Part shown: positions 10,049-19,025 of the stretch, piece after piece | Numbering within the stretch: the first letter of the stretch is position 1 | Layout of the letters: every line of letters starts with the position of its first letter | Assembly: GCF_034067285.1 (NCBI RefSeq) | Contig: NZ_CP139286.1 | Coordinates: 1,550,001-1,614,000, forward strand | Source of the DNA: Acinetobacter pittii | Lineage (GTDB): Bacteria; Pseudomonadota; Gammaproteobacteria; Pseudomonadales; Moraxellaceae | Length of the DNA stretch: 64,000 bases | Reading direction: 5' to 3' | Notes under the pieces: generated by a model | Seen by the model: the letters and a program-made list of their open reading frames with translations, nothing else | What the model was told of the DNA's origin: nothing | The model's database searches: none | Position numbers and translations under genes: made by a program

Positions 10049-10678
10049 ATGAATAACTGGAATTTTCAGGAATTAAAAGAAACTCCATCTCAAACGGGTG
10101 GTCCTTACGTTCACATTGGTTTGTTACCGCAACAAGCGAATATTGAAGTTTTCGAAAACAACTTTAATAACCAGTTAGTACAAGACCAAACCAAAGGCGA
10201 GCGCATTCGTCTTGAAGGTCAAGTATTTGACGGATTAGGTTTACCACTACGCGACGTACTGATCGAAATTTGGCAGGCCGATGCGAACGGTATTTACCCG
10301 AGTCAGGCAGATACACGTGAGCAAAAAGCTGATCCTGCATTTCAGGGCTGGGGCCGTACAGGTGCAGACTTTGAAACGGGTGTTTGGAGCTTTAATACAA
10401 TTAAGCCAGGTGCTACAGCAGGCCGTAAAGGTTCAACTCAAGCACCTCATATTGCATTAGTCATTTTCGCTCGTGGTATTAACTTAGGTCTTCACACACG
10501 TGTTTATTTTGAAGATGAAGCTGAAGCAAATGCTAACGATCCAATTCTAAATAGCATTGAATGGGCACCACGTCGCCAAACACTTATTGCAAAACGTTCT
10601 GAACAAAATGGTGAAGTTGTTTACCGCTTTGATATTCGTATTCAGGGCGATGACGAAACTGTATTTTTTGATATTTAA
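10049..10678 (+). CDS. pcaG: Protocatechuate 3,4-dioxygenase alpha subunit
   Basis: This is the 209-residue partner of PcaH. It has the same intradiol-dioxygenase beta-sandwich signature (LIEIWQADANGIYP, then the KPG turn and PHIALVIFARG) but lacks the full set of iron ligands; His is kept only once where PcaH has HxH. It contributes part of the substrate pocket. It is the last pca gene, and a terminator-like hairpin separates it from quiB. Confidence 0.95.
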   Translation: MNNWNFQELKETPSQTGGPYVHIGLLPQQANIEVFENNFNNQLVQDQTKGERIRLEGQVFDGLGLPLRDVLIEIWQADANGIYPSQADTREQKADPAFQGWGRTGADFETGVWSFNTIKPGATAGRKGSTQAPHIALVIFARGINLGLHTRVYFEDEAEANANDPILNSIEWAPRRQTLIAKRSEQNGEVVYRFDIRIQGDDETVFFDI

Positions 10679-10689
10679 GAAATACCTAA

Positions 10690-10728
10690 GGCTACACCTG
10701 ATTATTCAAGGATGCGTGTAGCCTTTTT
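10690..10728 (+). terminator. Terminator-like hairpin inside the pca-qui operon
   Basis: GGCTACAC (10690-10697) pairs perfectly with GTGTAGCC (10716-10723) and is followed by TTTTT (10724-10728). It lies in the 63-base gap between pcaG and quiB, so it probably causes partial termination and lowers qui relative to pca expression. The quiB ribosome-binding site begins within the T-run. Confidence 0.65.
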
Positions 10729-10741
10729 AAGGATGAACGAT

Positions 10742-11575
10742 ATGAACATGAAAACATTATTAAGCCTAAGTTTGCTTGCACTCCCATTTTTTACAGCACA
10801 GACAAATGCTGAACCGGTTGTTTTAGCTGCTCAAACACAACTTGCCGCTACAGCCGTTAAAACGATTGTTCCGATTACCGCAAAAACCAAAGAACAAGCT
10901 CTGGCACAAGCTCAAGTCATTGCAAATACGGCAGATGCTGATTTAGCTGAGTTCCGTATCGATTTACTCAGTTTTGCGAGTGATACAAAACAAGTGATTG
11001 CCTTGGGTCATGAATTGAAAAAGATTTTAGGCAATAAGCCGATGATTGCCACAATTCGCACTAAAAACGAAGGCGGACAGCTTGAAATTAGTGATGCTGA
11101 TTATGGCAAGACTTATCAGGCTTATTTAAAAAATCCGTTCATGGACTGGTTGGATGTTGAAATGTTCCGTGATCAAAAAGTAGTTTCAGACATTGTTCAA
11201 AAAGCACATCAAAAGAACGTGTTAGTGGTGATGTCTAATCATGACTTTCAAAAAACACCAAGCCAAGATGAAATTGAAAAACGCTTGTTAAAACAAGATC
11301 AAATGGGCGCAGATATTCTCAAAATTGCAGTGATGCCAAAATCTAAACAAGACGTTTTCACTTTAATGAACGCAACTTTAAAAGTAAGTCAGCAAACAAC
11401 TAAACCATTGTTAACGATGTCGATGGGACAATTAGGTACGATTTCTCGTGTTGCCACAGCCAATATGGGCGGAAGTTATAGCTTTGGCATGATTGGTGAG
11501 GCGTCAGCACCAGGACAAATTGATGTGACTAAGCTCAAACAGATTTTAAAAACTGTTCAACCAACAAACCCATAA
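10742..11575 (+). CDS. quiB: Periplasmic type I 3-dehydroquinate dehydratase
   Basis: QuiB dehydrates 3-dehydroquinate to 3-dehydroshikimate in quinate catabolism. It is the class I, Schiff-base type: Glu70 and Arg72 (AEFRID), His157 (MSNHDF), Lys184 (DILKIAV), Arg226 (GTISRV) and Gln249 (APGQI) match the known active-site set. The N-terminus MNMKTLLSLSLLALPFF followed by TAQTNAE is a signal peptide, which puts the enzyme in the periplasm with QuiA and QuiC. I chose 10742, eight bases after TAAGGA, giving 277 residues. The in-frame ATG at 10712 lies inside the preceding hairpin and would spoil the signal peptide. Confidence 0.93.
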   Translation: MNMKTLLSLSLLALPFFTAQTNAEPVVLAAQTQLAATAVKTIVPITAKTKEQALAQAQVIANTADADLAEFRIDLLSFASDTKQVIALGHELKKILGNKPMIATIRTKNEGGQLEISDADYGKTYQAYLKNPFMDWLDVEMFRDQKVVSDIVQKAHQKNVLVVMSNHDFQKTPSQDEIEKRLLKQDQMGADILKIAVMPKSKQDVFTLMNATLKVSQQTTKPLLTMSMGQLGTISRVATANMGGSYSFGMIGEASAPGQIDVTKLKQILKTVQPTNP

Positions 11576-11594
11576 ATCATAAGGACATGATGAA

Positions 11595-13049
11595 ATGAAT
11601 ACATTACGTTTAACTACTCTTGCATTAGGTTTGATGGTTTCAGGAATGGCAACGGCACAAACTTATGTTGTTGACCGTTATCAAGATGATAGTAATAAAG
11701 GTTCTTTGCGCTGGGCAATTGAACAAGCTAATGCGAACTCAAGCGAAGCGAGCGAAATCTTGATTCAGGCGATAGGCAGAGCACCTTATGCAATTAAATT
11801 AAACAGCGCACTTCCTGAAATTAAAGCTCCAGTTAAAATCATTGGTACAGAGTGGGATAAAACTGGTGAATACATCGCGATTGATGGTTCAAACTATATT
11901 AAAGGCGAAGGTGCAAAAGCTTGTCCAGGTGCAAACCCTGAGCAGTACGGAACCAATGTACGTACCATGACTTTACCGGGGTTGGTATTGCGTGATGTGA
12001 ATAATGTCACTTTGAAAGGTTTAGACATTCATCGCTTTTGTATTGGTGTATTGATTAACCGTTCAAGCAATAACCTCATTCAACACAACCGTATTAGTAA
12101 TAACTACGGTGGTGCTGGTGTCATGCTGACTGGTGATGATGGGCAAGGTAACCCAACTGCAACGACGACCAATAACAACAAAGTTTTAGACAATATTTTC
12201 CAAGACAATGGTGATGGTTTAGAACTGACCCGTGGTGCTGCGTTTAACTTAATTGCGAATAACCATTTTGTTTCAACGAAAGCAAACCCAGAGCCATCAC
12301 AAGGTATTGAAATTTTGTGGGGCAATGACAATGCCGTAGTTGGTAATAAATTTGAAAACTATTCAGATGGCTTACAGATTAACTGGGGTAAGCGTAACTA
12401 TATTGCCTATAACGAACTGACCAATAATTCGATTGGTTTTAACATGACGGGTGATGGAAACATTCTCGATAGCAATAAAGTACATGGTAACCGCATTGGT
12501 GTTGCGATCCGGTCTGAAAAAGATGCAAACGCAAAAATTACTTTGACTAAAAACCTGATTTGGGACAATGGTAAAGATATTAAGCGTTGTGAAGCTGGCG
12601 GTTCATGTGTACCAAATCAGCGTTTAGGTGCAATTGTATTTGGTGTGCCTGCACTTGAGCATGAAGGTTTTGTCGGTTCTCGTGGTGGCGGTGTGGTTGT
12701 TGATCCATCTAAACAACAAAAGACATGTACGCAGCCAAATCAACAAAACTGTAATGCTCAGCCGAATCAGGGCATTAAAGCACCTAAGTTAACAGTGAAT
12801 AAAGGCTCAGTGGCTGTAGAAATTAATGGTTTGCCAAACCAGCGTTATCAAGTGGAGTTCTTTGGAAATCAAAATGCGGCATCAAAAGAAGCTGAGCAAT
12901 ATTTAGGAGCTGTTACCGTTGCTACAAATGCCGAAGGTAATGCAAAAGCGAATTGGAAGCCAACTGTAAAAGTTGCCTCAATTACAGCAAATGTAACTGA
13001 TCGCTTTGGTGCGACGTCTGAACTTAGTTCGGCGGTACAAACTAAATAA
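11595..13049 (+). CDS. quiC: Periplasmic 3-dehydroshikimate dehydratase
   Basis: QuiC converts 3-dehydroshikimate to protocatechuate and so joins the quinate/shikimate branch to the pca genes. The 484-residue protein begins with a clear signal peptide (cleavage near MATAQ) and contains many NxxxxN-type turns (NNLIQHNRISNNYGGAG, DNIFQDNGDGLEL), the pattern of a right-handed parallel beta-helix. This is the Acinetobacter-type enzyme, unrelated to the TIM-barrel AsbF/QsuB dehydratases. It follows quiB by 19 bases with AAGGA before the start. Confidence 0.92.
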   Translation: MNTLRLTTLALGLMVSGMATAQTYVVDRYQDDSNKGSLRWAIEQANANSSEASEILIQAIGRAPYAIKLNSALPEIKAPVKIIGTEWDKTGEYIAIDGSNYIKGEGAKACPGANPEQYGTNVRTMTLPGLVLRDVNNVTLKGLDIHRFCIGVLINRSSNNLIQHNRISNNYGGAGVMLTGDDGQGNPTATTTNNNKVLDNIFQDNGDGLELTRGAAFNLIANNHFVSTKANPEPSQGIEILWGNDNAVVGNKFENYSDGLQINWGKRNYIAYNELTNNSIGFNMTGDGNILDSNKVHGNRIGVAIRSEKDANAKITLTKNLIWDNGKDIKRCEAGGSCVPNQRLGAIVFGVPALEHEGFVGSRGGGVVVDPSKQQKTCTQPNQQNCNAQPNQGIKAPKLTVNKGSVAVEINGLPNQRYQVEFFGNQNAASKEAEQYLGAVTVATNAEGNAKANWKPTVKVASITANVTDRFGATSELSSAVQTK

Positions 13050-13063
13050 TAACAATAAGGGAA

Positions 13064-13082
13064 GCGCCTCACACAGAGGCGC
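13064..13082 (+). other. Intercistronic stem-loop between quiC and quiX
   Basis: GCGCCTC (13064-13070) and GAGGCGC (13076-13082) pair perfectly around ACACA. No U-run follows, so an mRNA processing or stability element is more likely than a terminator. Confidence 0.6.
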
Positions 13083-13110
13083 AGCATAGAAATGATAAAA
13101 GGGATTTGAA

Positions 13111-14430
13111 ATGCCAAATTTAATGAAACTGAGTGTGTTAACAATCGCTGTAATAGGTAGCCAATTTGCGCTTGCGAATGAACCTTGGTCACAAGATCGC
13201 CAATGGTTACTTGGCGACTGGAATGGTGAACGCCAACAGTTAGAACAACAAGGTTATAAATTTACAGCTTCTATTATGAGCCAAGCTGCCACAAATTTAG
13301 ATGGTGGTTATAACGATAGCAATACATTTGAAAATGCTGCGCAACTTTCTTTAGGTGTGAACTTCGATTTAGAAAAAATTGCTGGTTGGAAAGATACAAC
13401 AGCGAGTCTAGTCGTGACTAAACGTGACGGCAATGCATTAACTCTCGAGCGTATTAAAGACCCACGTTCTAGCCAATTGGGTAATGCTCAAGAGATTTAT
13501 GGACGCGGTAAAATCTGGCGTTTATCTCAAGCATGGGTGAAAAAAGGTTTCGTTAATAACACCGTACAGGTCAAATTTGGTCGTATGGGAATGTCAGAGG
13601 ACTTTAATAGTTCTCAATGTGAGTTTCAGAATTTATTGCTTTGCGGTGGACAGCTAGGAAAATCAATCGGTTCAATTTGGTATAACTCGCCAGTTGGTGT
13701 TTGGGCGACAAATGTTAAATATCAGTTTGCACCTGAGTGGACTTTGGGATTGGGTGTGTATGAGGACAATCCAGACAACATTAAAACTGAATCAAATAGT
13801 GATGGTTTTAATCTGGATATGAACAACGTAAAGGGCGCAACCATACCAGTTGAGCTTACATGGAAACCAAAACTTGCTACTTTTAATGGTTTACCGGGTG
13901 AATATAAAGTAGGGGCGCTGTACTCAACCGCAGAAGCGAATGATATTAAGACTGCGGGTAAAGTTCATGATGGAAAACAAAGTTTCTGGCTTAATGCCCA
14001 GCAACAACTGACGAATAAAGGCGAAGATCCGAAACGCGGTTTATATATTAGTTTTAACGGCGTTGTAAATGATAAAGCAACGACTTTTGTTCAAAGTACG
14101 CAACAGCTTGCTCTTTGGTATAAGGGGCCATTTGATAGCCGTCCAAATGATTCGATTGGTTTTGGTATTGCCAATTATGTGGTCAATGATCGTGCTAAAG
14201 ATAAGCAGATCGCAACAAATGAAAGTCGTGGATACTATAGCTATGATGCGATTGCGTCTGACTATATTCCAATTCAAGACGACGAGCTAAATGTCGAGCT
14301 GAACTATACCTACCAATGGTCTCCGGCCGTCATGTTACGTCCAAACATTCAATATATCCATCAACCTGCGGGTGTAAAAGAGGTCGATGATGCTTGGGTG
14401 GCAGGCTTGAGTGTAAAAGTTAATTTTTAA
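13111..14430 (+). CDS. quiX: Outer-membrane porin of the quinate operon
   Basis: The 439-residue protein has a signal peptide (cleavage near FALANEPW) and the opening WSQDRQWLLGDWNGERQQLEQQGYKFTAS typical of OprB-type carbohydrate-selective porins. It ends in a strand closing with VKVNF, a C-terminal Phe as expected for an outer-membrane barrel. In A. baylyi the gene at this position is quiX. A role in letting quinate and shikimate into the periplasm is inferred from its place between quiC and quiA. Confidence 0.88.
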   Translation: MPNLMKLSVLTIAVIGSQFALANEPWSQDRQWLLGDWNGERQQLEQQGYKFTASIMSQAATNLDGGYNDSNTFENAAQLSLGVNFDLEKIAGWKDTTASLVVTKRDGNALTLERIKDPRSSQLGNAQEIYGRGKIWRLSQAWVKKGFVNNTVQVKFGRMGMSEDFNSSQCEFQNLLLCGGQLGKSIGSIWYNSPVGVWATNVKYQFAPEWTLGLGVYEDNPDNIKTESNSDGFNLDMNNVKGATIPVELTWKPKLATFNGLPGEYKVGALYSTAEANDIKTAGKVHDGKQSFWLNAQQQLTNKGEDPKRGLYISFNGVVNDKATTFVQSTQQLALWYKGPFDSRPNDSIGFGIANYVVNDRAKDKQIATNESRGYYSYDAIASDYIPIQDDELNVELNYTYQWSPAVMLRPNIQYIHQPAGVKEVDDAWVAGLSVKVNF

Positions 14431-14512
14431 CAGTATTTATGGCTGGTTAGACATGGTTTAACTGGCTCAAATGCTTGAACTATTCGGGTTCAGTATATGT
14501 GGAGTAGGATCT

Positions 14513-16942
14513 ATGTCTGAGTCAGATTCTAAGTTTCATATCTTATTCAAAATATGGTGTTTTATTTTAGGCTTAGCTTTATTGGCTACAGGTGTTTTTT
14601 ACATTATAGGCGGTGGAAAGCTAGTATCGCTCGGCGGTTCTTGGTATTTCTTAGTTGCAGGGCTATTTATTACCCTTTCTGCAATTAGTATTTTCCGAAA
14701 AAAAGCGCTTGGTGTCTGGATTTTTGTGGCTGTTTTTGTTGGCACCGTAATTTGGTCACTGGTTGATGCGGGCTGGGAATTCTGGCCATTATTCTCGCGT
14801 TTAATGTTTCCTGCTGGTCTTTTTGCTGCTTTATTATTTACGCTACCTTCAATTCGACGCTACCAATTTCAAACCAGTTTGGCATCTTCATCTTATGCAG
14901 TAGGTGGATTAGTTGTAGTTGGTATGTTGATTGCGCTTTATCAGATGTTCCAACCGCATCCAACGGTAGCAAGTTCAGGTGAAAAACTGCCTTTAGTACC
15001 AGTTGACCCTGCTAAAAAACAGGTGAATTGGGAAAATTATGGAAATGATGCAGGCGGTAGCCGCTTTGTTGCTCTCGATCAAATTAACAGAGATAACGTT
15101 CATAAATTAAAAGAAGCTTGGCGCTTTAGAACAGGCGATTTTACAACAGGTAATGGTAATGGTGCTGAAGACCAAATGACACCGCTACAGGTTGGAAATA
15201 AAGTCTTCTTATGTACACCACATAATAATATTTTTGCGATAGATGCTGACTCAGGTAAACAGATCTGGAAAGCTGAAGTGAACTCGAAAGCCGATGCTTG
15301 GGAACGTTGCCGTGGTGTTGCATATTTTGATTCAACTAAACCACTTGTTCAACCAACTTTGGCTGGTGCAAATGCAGTAACCGCGGTTGCAACAAACACG
15401 GTATGTCCACGTCGTGTATATACCAATACACCTGATGGTCGTTTAATTGCAGTCAATGCAGATAACGGTCAGCGCTGTACTGATTTTGGTGTAAATGGAA
15501 CGGTTGATTTGTTGGAAGGACTTGGGGCGGGAACAAAAGCGCCACGTTTTGAAGTGACTTCTGCACCAACTATTGCGGGTACAACCATTGTGGTAGGTAG
15601 CCGTATTGCTGACAACGTAGCCGCAGATATGCCGGGCGGTGTTATCCGTGGTTATGACGTGATTACGGGTAAACTTCGCTGGGCGTTTGATCCACGTAAT
15701 CCAGATCCTAACTATGTTCTTAAACCGGGTGAAACCTATAAACGTAGTTCGGCAAACTCTTGGGCTGCAATGTCGTATGATCCGCAAATGAATACGGTGT
15801 TCTTACCTATGGGTAGTTCATCTGTCGACATTTGGGGCGGTAACCGTAATCCGTTAGATCATAAATACAATACTTCTGTTTTGGCACTTGATGCGACAAC
15901 AGGTAAAGAAAAGTGGGTGTATCAAACTGTTCATAATGATTTATGGGACTTTGACTTACCTATGCAACCAAGTCTAGTCGACTTTCCATTAAAAGATGGT
16001 ACGACTAAACCAGCTGTTGTGATTGGAACCAAATCAGGTCAATTCTTTGTGCTTGACCGCGTAACTGGTAAACCGCTGACTAAAGTAGTTGAACAACCCG
16101 TGAAAGCGGCAAATATCCCGGGTGAGCAATACAGTGCAACTCAACCACGTTCAGTTGAAATGCCTCAAATTGGTAATCAGACTTTAACTGAGTCAGATAT
16201 GTGGGGTGCTACGCCGTTTGACCAACTGATGTGTCGTATTAACTTTAAGTCAATGCGTTACGAAGGTCTATTTACTGCACCAGGTACTGACGTTTCGTTA
16301 AGTTTCCCAGGTTCTTTGGGTGGCATGAACTGGGGTAGTATTGCTTTTGATCCAACTCATCGTTATATGTTCGTGAACGATATGCGCCTTGGCTTATGGA
16401 TTCAATTGATGGAGCAAACTCCTGAAGACATTAAGATTCAAGCGAATGGTGGGGAAAAAGTAAACACAGGTATGGGTGCTGTACCAATGAAAGGTACCCC
16501 GTATAAAGTGAATAAAAACCGCTTTATGTCAGCATTAAGCATTCCTTGTCAGAAACCGCCGTTTGGTACGATGACTGCGATTGATTTGAAAACTCGTCAA
16601 GTTGCGTGGCAGGTACCATTAGGTACGGTTGAAGATACAGGCCCTATGGGAATTAAAATGGGCTTAAAAGCACCGATCGGTATGCCAACCATTGGTGGTC
16701 CGATGGCAACTCAAGGTGGTTTGGTTTTCTTTGCTGCAACACAAGATTACTACTTACGTGCATTTGATTCATCTACAGGTAAAGAACTGTGGAAATCACG
16801 TATGCCAGTAGGTAGTCAGGGCACACCAATAAGCTATGTTTCACCTAAAACAGGTAAACAATATGTGGTTGTTACCGCAGGTGGAGCACGTCAATCACCT
16901 GATCATGGCGATTATGTGATCGCTTATACTTTAGAACAGTAA
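14513..16942 (+). CDS. quiA: PQQ-dependent quinate/shikimate dehydrogenase
   Basis: QuiA is a membrane-anchored quinoprotein that oxidises quinate to 3-dehydroquinate and shikimate to 3-dehydroshikimate on the periplasmic side, passing electrons to ubiquinone. Residues 10-145 contain about five hydrophobic segments, followed by an eight-bladed propeller with PQQ-enzyme repeats, such as WENYGNDAGGSRF, FAIDADSGKQIWKAEV, ALDATTGKEKWVYQ and AFDSSTGKELWKS. I chose the ATG at 14513 (809 residues) after GGAGTAGGA, not the upstream one at 14471. It ends the operon and is followed by a strong terminator. Confidence 0.93.
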   Translation: MSESDSKFHILFKIWCFILGLALLATGVFYIIGGGKLVSLGGSWYFLVAGLFITLSAISIFRKKALGVWIFVAVFVGTVIWSLVDAGWEFWPLFSRLMFPAGLFAALLFTLPSIRRYQFQTSLASSSYAVGGLVVVGMLIALYQMFQPHPTVASSGEKLPLVPVDPAKKQVNWENYGNDAGGSRFVALDQINRDNVHKLKEAWRFRTGDFTTGNGNGAEDQMTPLQVGNKVFLCTPHNNIFAIDADSGKQIWKAEVNSKADAWERCRGVAYFDSTKPLVQPTLAGANAVTAVATNTVCPRRVYTNTPDGRLIAVNADNGQRCTDFGVNGTVDLLEGLGAGTKAPRFEVTSAPTIAGTTIVVGSRIADNVAADMPGGVIRGYDVITGKLRWAFDPRNPDPNYVLKPGETYKRSSANSWAAMSYDPQMNTVFLPMGSSSVDIWGGNRNPLDHKYNTSVLALDATTGKEKWVYQTVHNDLWDFDLPMQPSLVDFPLKDGTTKPAVVIGTKSGQFFVLDRVTGKPLTKVVEQPVKAANIPGEQYSATQPRSVEMPQIGNQTLTESDMWGATPFDQLMCRINFKSMRYEGLFTAPGTDVSLSFPGSLGGMNWGSIAFDPTHRYMFVNDMRLGLWIQLMEQTPEDIKIQANGGEKVNTGMGAVPMKGTPYKVNKNRFMSALSIPCQKPPFGTMTAIDLKTRQVAWQVPLGTVEDTGPMGIKMGLKAPIGMPTIGGPMATQGGLVFFAATQDYYLRAFDSSTGKELWKSRMPVGSQGTPISYVSPKTGKQYVVVTAGGARQSPDHGDYVIAYTLEQ

Positions 16943-16949
16943 TTAAATA

Positions 16950-16987
16950 AGGCAAAAGAGAGAATTTCTCTTTTGCCTTTTATTTTT
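16950..16987 (+). terminator. Rho-independent terminator of the pca-qui operon
   Basis: AGGCAAAAGAGA (16950-16961) pairs perfectly with TCTCTTTTGCCT (16967-16978), followed by a T-rich tail, 7 bases after the quiA stop codon. Confidence 0.93.
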
Positions 16988-17312
16988 AATATATTTTTTA
17001 TATAAAAGAAGAAAAGTAAATTCTATATTTTTAACTAGATAGCTTTACCAAATAGTAAAAAAGTGCTTGAAGTTATTATCAAACTTAAAATTTTCTTAAA
17101 AGTTATTTATCTTGAACACTAGGCACAGCCGAACTATTAAGCATTTTCTTATAATGTTTTACCTATAAATAAAAGGCAGGAATTTATTAAGTTTTGTTTA
17201 ACTTAAAGTTGTGAATTTTAATTAGAAATAAACATTATCAAGTTTTTGATAGAGAAAATTAGGGTATTTTTGTTGGAAAAATGAGCGTAAATATATACTT
17301 ATATTATATTTA

Positions 17313-17318
17313 TATAAT
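17313..17318 (+). promoter_or_regulatory. Candidate -10 element for the structured RNA
   Basis: A consensus TATAAT at 17313-17318 lies 31 bases before the first stem-loop. No good -35 is visible at the right distance, and the region is so AT-rich that chance matches are likely. Confidence 0.35.
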
Positions 17319-17324
17319 TTATTG

Positions 17325-17434
17325 GGTTGCGTTAGAATGGTCGTCGCAGATTATTACTACCCAGTAATAATTTGTATTTCAGGAATTTAAGCTCTTTTTA
17401 GCTTAAGGCTCATCGCAAGATGAGCCTTTTTTTA
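17325..17434 (+). ncRNA. Candidate structured small RNA with its own terminator
   Basis: Three perfect stem-loops follow each other in a gene-free region: ATTATTACT/AGTAATAAT with loop ACCC (17350-17371), TTAAGCT/AGCTTAA with a 6-base loop (17387-17406), and AGGCTCATC/GATGAGCCT capped by a GCAA tetraloop (17406-17427) followed by seven T. The last is a strong rho-independent terminator that no protein gene uses, since the nearest upstream gene already has one 440 bases earlier. The start near 17325 is inferred from the TATAAT. No convincing reading frame lies inside. The rest of the gap (16988-17586) is AT-rich with no other feature except one copy of the short repeat at 17468. Confidence 0.6.
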
Positions 17435-17467
17435 TGACTTGACGAAAGCTATTTTTAACTACTATTA

Positions 17468-17482
17468 AAATAGCCTAAGTAA
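17468..17482 (+). repeat. Short repeat AAATAGCCTAAGTAA, upstream copy
   Basis: AAATAGCCTAAGTAA occurs here and again at 19969-19983; the variant AAATAGCCTAAGCAA is at 19893 and 19934. The copies bracket the lipoprotein gene and the sulfur genes. Confidence 0.7.
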
Positions 17483-17586
17483 AATTAAGCAAATAAATAC
17501 TGATGAGAATCACAAAAAATAGTCTTTAATGACAAGAAGTGTCTGATTTGTTAAATTAAAGCCACTTGATAATAATAGGTGATACG

Positions 17587-18054
17587 ATGAGATTTTTGGT
17601 TCTTGCAACTTTATCTGGTTTAGCTTTGATGGGTTGTGCTTCTGTTCAGCAAGCACCGAATACACAAGAGACAATTCGTTATGCTTCTAGTCCATGCTTT
17701 GGCGCATGCCCAATCTATTCTGTGGAAGTAACACCTACGGGTTTAATTCGTTTTGAAGGTAAACAATATACAAAAGCTATCGGTGTTAAAGAAATTCAAG
17801 GTAGCGTAAAAGATTATAAAAAACTTGCAGATGATCTAAAAACTTACCGACCTGAAACAGGTACACAAGCGAAAACTGGTGGATGTCAGCAAACTGCAAC
17901 CGACATGTCTAGCTATTACATTTCATGGATTCAACCAAATGGTACAGAAACTAAGTTAAGCCATTATAAAGGTTGCATGTCTCCGGCAAATAGTAGACTT
18001 AATAAGATTATGGATAGCTTGCCAGATCAATTAGGCATTAAAGATCTAATTTAA
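17587..18054 (+). CDS. DUF6438-type lipoprotein of unknown function
   Basis: The 155-residue product has a lipoprotein signal peptide, with the lipobox LALMGC giving acylation at Cys17, so it should be anchored to a membrane facing the periplasm. The mature part contains RYASSPCFGACPIYSVEVTPTG, the Cys-containing block I associate with DUF6438, plus two more cysteines (GGCQQ and KGCMSP) that could form disulfides. No catalytic motif is recognised. I chose the ATG at 17587, because the upstream in-frame start at 17566 would put polar residues before the signal peptide. It is followed directly by its own terminator and is probably monocistronic. Confidence 0.8.
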   Translation: MRFLVLATLSGLALMGCASVQQAPNTQETIRYASSPCFGACPIYSVEVTPTGLIRFEGKQYTKAIGVKEIQGSVKDYKKLADDLKTYRPETGTQAKTGGCQQTATDMSSYYISWIQPNGTETKLSHYKGCMSPANSRLNKIMDSLPDQLGIKDLI

Positions 18055-18059
18055 TGACA

Positions 18060-18085
18060 AAAGCCCCAAAACTTTGGGGCTTTTT
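18060..18085 (+). terminator. Rho-independent terminator after the lipoprotein gene
   Basis: AAAGCCCCAAA and TTTGGGGCTTT pair almost without a loop (18060-18083), followed by T residues. Confidence 0.9.
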
Positions 18086-18189
18086 CTTGTTAAGAACAAT
18101 TATAAACTTAAAAATTTTATTTTAAGTACTCCTAAACAAATCAGCGTATAATACAAATTATAAAAACATATATTGTTGAGAGTGGTTAT

Positions 18190-18603
18190 ATGTCAAATAT
18201 TGTCTATGCCTTTGTAGGTGGTTTATTACTCGGCATCGCAACAGTTGGATATTTATATATAAATGGTCGTATAGCCGGAATTAGTGGATTGCTTGCTCAA
18301 GTTATAAATCCTACTAAAGATATTTTTAAAAGTTCAGCATTTTGGTTCATTGCAGGACTCGTGATTACACCTTTTATATATGGTTATTTCTATCAGCCTG
18401 AAATCGAAATTAAAGCCAATTCATTTGTACTTATTCTGGCAGGGTTACTTGTTGGTTTTGGAACACGGTTAGGCGCTGGATGTACAAGTGGGCATGGTAT
18501 TTGCGGTATGAGCAGGTTATCAAAACGCTCAATAGTGGCGACAGCAGTTTTTATGTTTGCTGGCATGTTAACGGTTTATATCATTCGTCATGTGCTGGGG
18601 TAA
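18190..18603 (+). CDS. YeeE/YedE family membrane protein, first half-transporter
   Basis: This is a small membrane protein (137 residues) with about four hydrophobic helices. [24 protein letters not shown] carries Cys98 and Cys105 and is the signature of the YeeE/YedE (DUF395) family, which moves reduced sulfur compounds such as thiosulfate. It is similar in size and order to PmpA of the bigR-blh-pmpA-pmpB operons of Xylella and Agrobacterium. The second half follows in the same operon, and the two probably assemble together. No TusA gene or sensor gene is adjacent. Confidence 0.82.
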   Translation: MSNIVYAFVGGLLLGIATVGYLYINGRIAGISGLLAQVINPTKDIFKSSAFWFIAGLVITPFIYGYFYQPEIEIKANSFVLILAGLLVGFGTRLGAGCTSGHGICGMSRLSKRSIVATAVFMFAGMLTVYIIRHVLG

Positions 18604-18607
18604 TCCT

Positions 18608-19021
18608 ATGAAAAACATTTTTGCTTTTATATTTGGTGGTTTGTTTTCATTAGGCTTAATGATTTCTGGTATGTCTAATCCTGAAAAGGTATTAGGTTTT
18701 TTAGATATCTTTGGGCAGTGGGATATTAGCTTAATGTTTGTGATGTTAGGTGCAATTGCTGTGGCATTTATTCCATTTCAAAAGGCTATAAAAAGCCCTA
18801 AAACACTTTTTAATGAACAAATTCAATTACCAACAAATACACAGATTGACCAAAGGTTAATTGTTGGGGCTTTTATTTTCGGTATAGGCTGGGGAATAGC
18901 AGGGATATGTCCAGCGCCGGCTTTAACGCTTATAGGGTTAGGACATTTTGAAGCGCTTTATTTTATTGTCGCTATGTTATTAGGGATGTTTATTTACCGA
19001 GTCTTAAATAAAGGAAATTAA
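18608..19021 (+). CDS. YeeE/YedE family membrane protein, second half-transporter
   Basis: This 137-residue protein is the PmpB-like partner of the preceding gene. It has four hydrophobic segments, the opening GGLFSLGLMISGMSNPEKVLGF typical of the family, and a conserved Cys101 in GIAGICPAPAL. An in-frame ATG at 18590 overlaps the preceding gene; I prefer 18608, which begins directly with the MKNIFAF hydrophobic helix. The metallo-hydrolase gene starts four bases after its stop codon, so all three are probably cotranscribed. Confidence 0.8.
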   Translation: MKNIFAFIFGGLFSLGLMISGMSNPEKVLGFLDIFGQWDISLMFVMLGAIAVAFIPFQKAIKSPKTLFNEQIQLPTNTQIDQRLIVGAFIFGIGWGIAGICPAPALTLIGLGHFEALYFIVAMLLGMFIYRVLNKGN

Positions 19022-19025
19022 ACCT

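Noticed and set aside
10712..10741. Upstream ATG for quiB at 10712
   Set aside because: It lies inside a terminator-like hairpin, has no ribosome-binding site and would bury the signal peptide behind polar residues.
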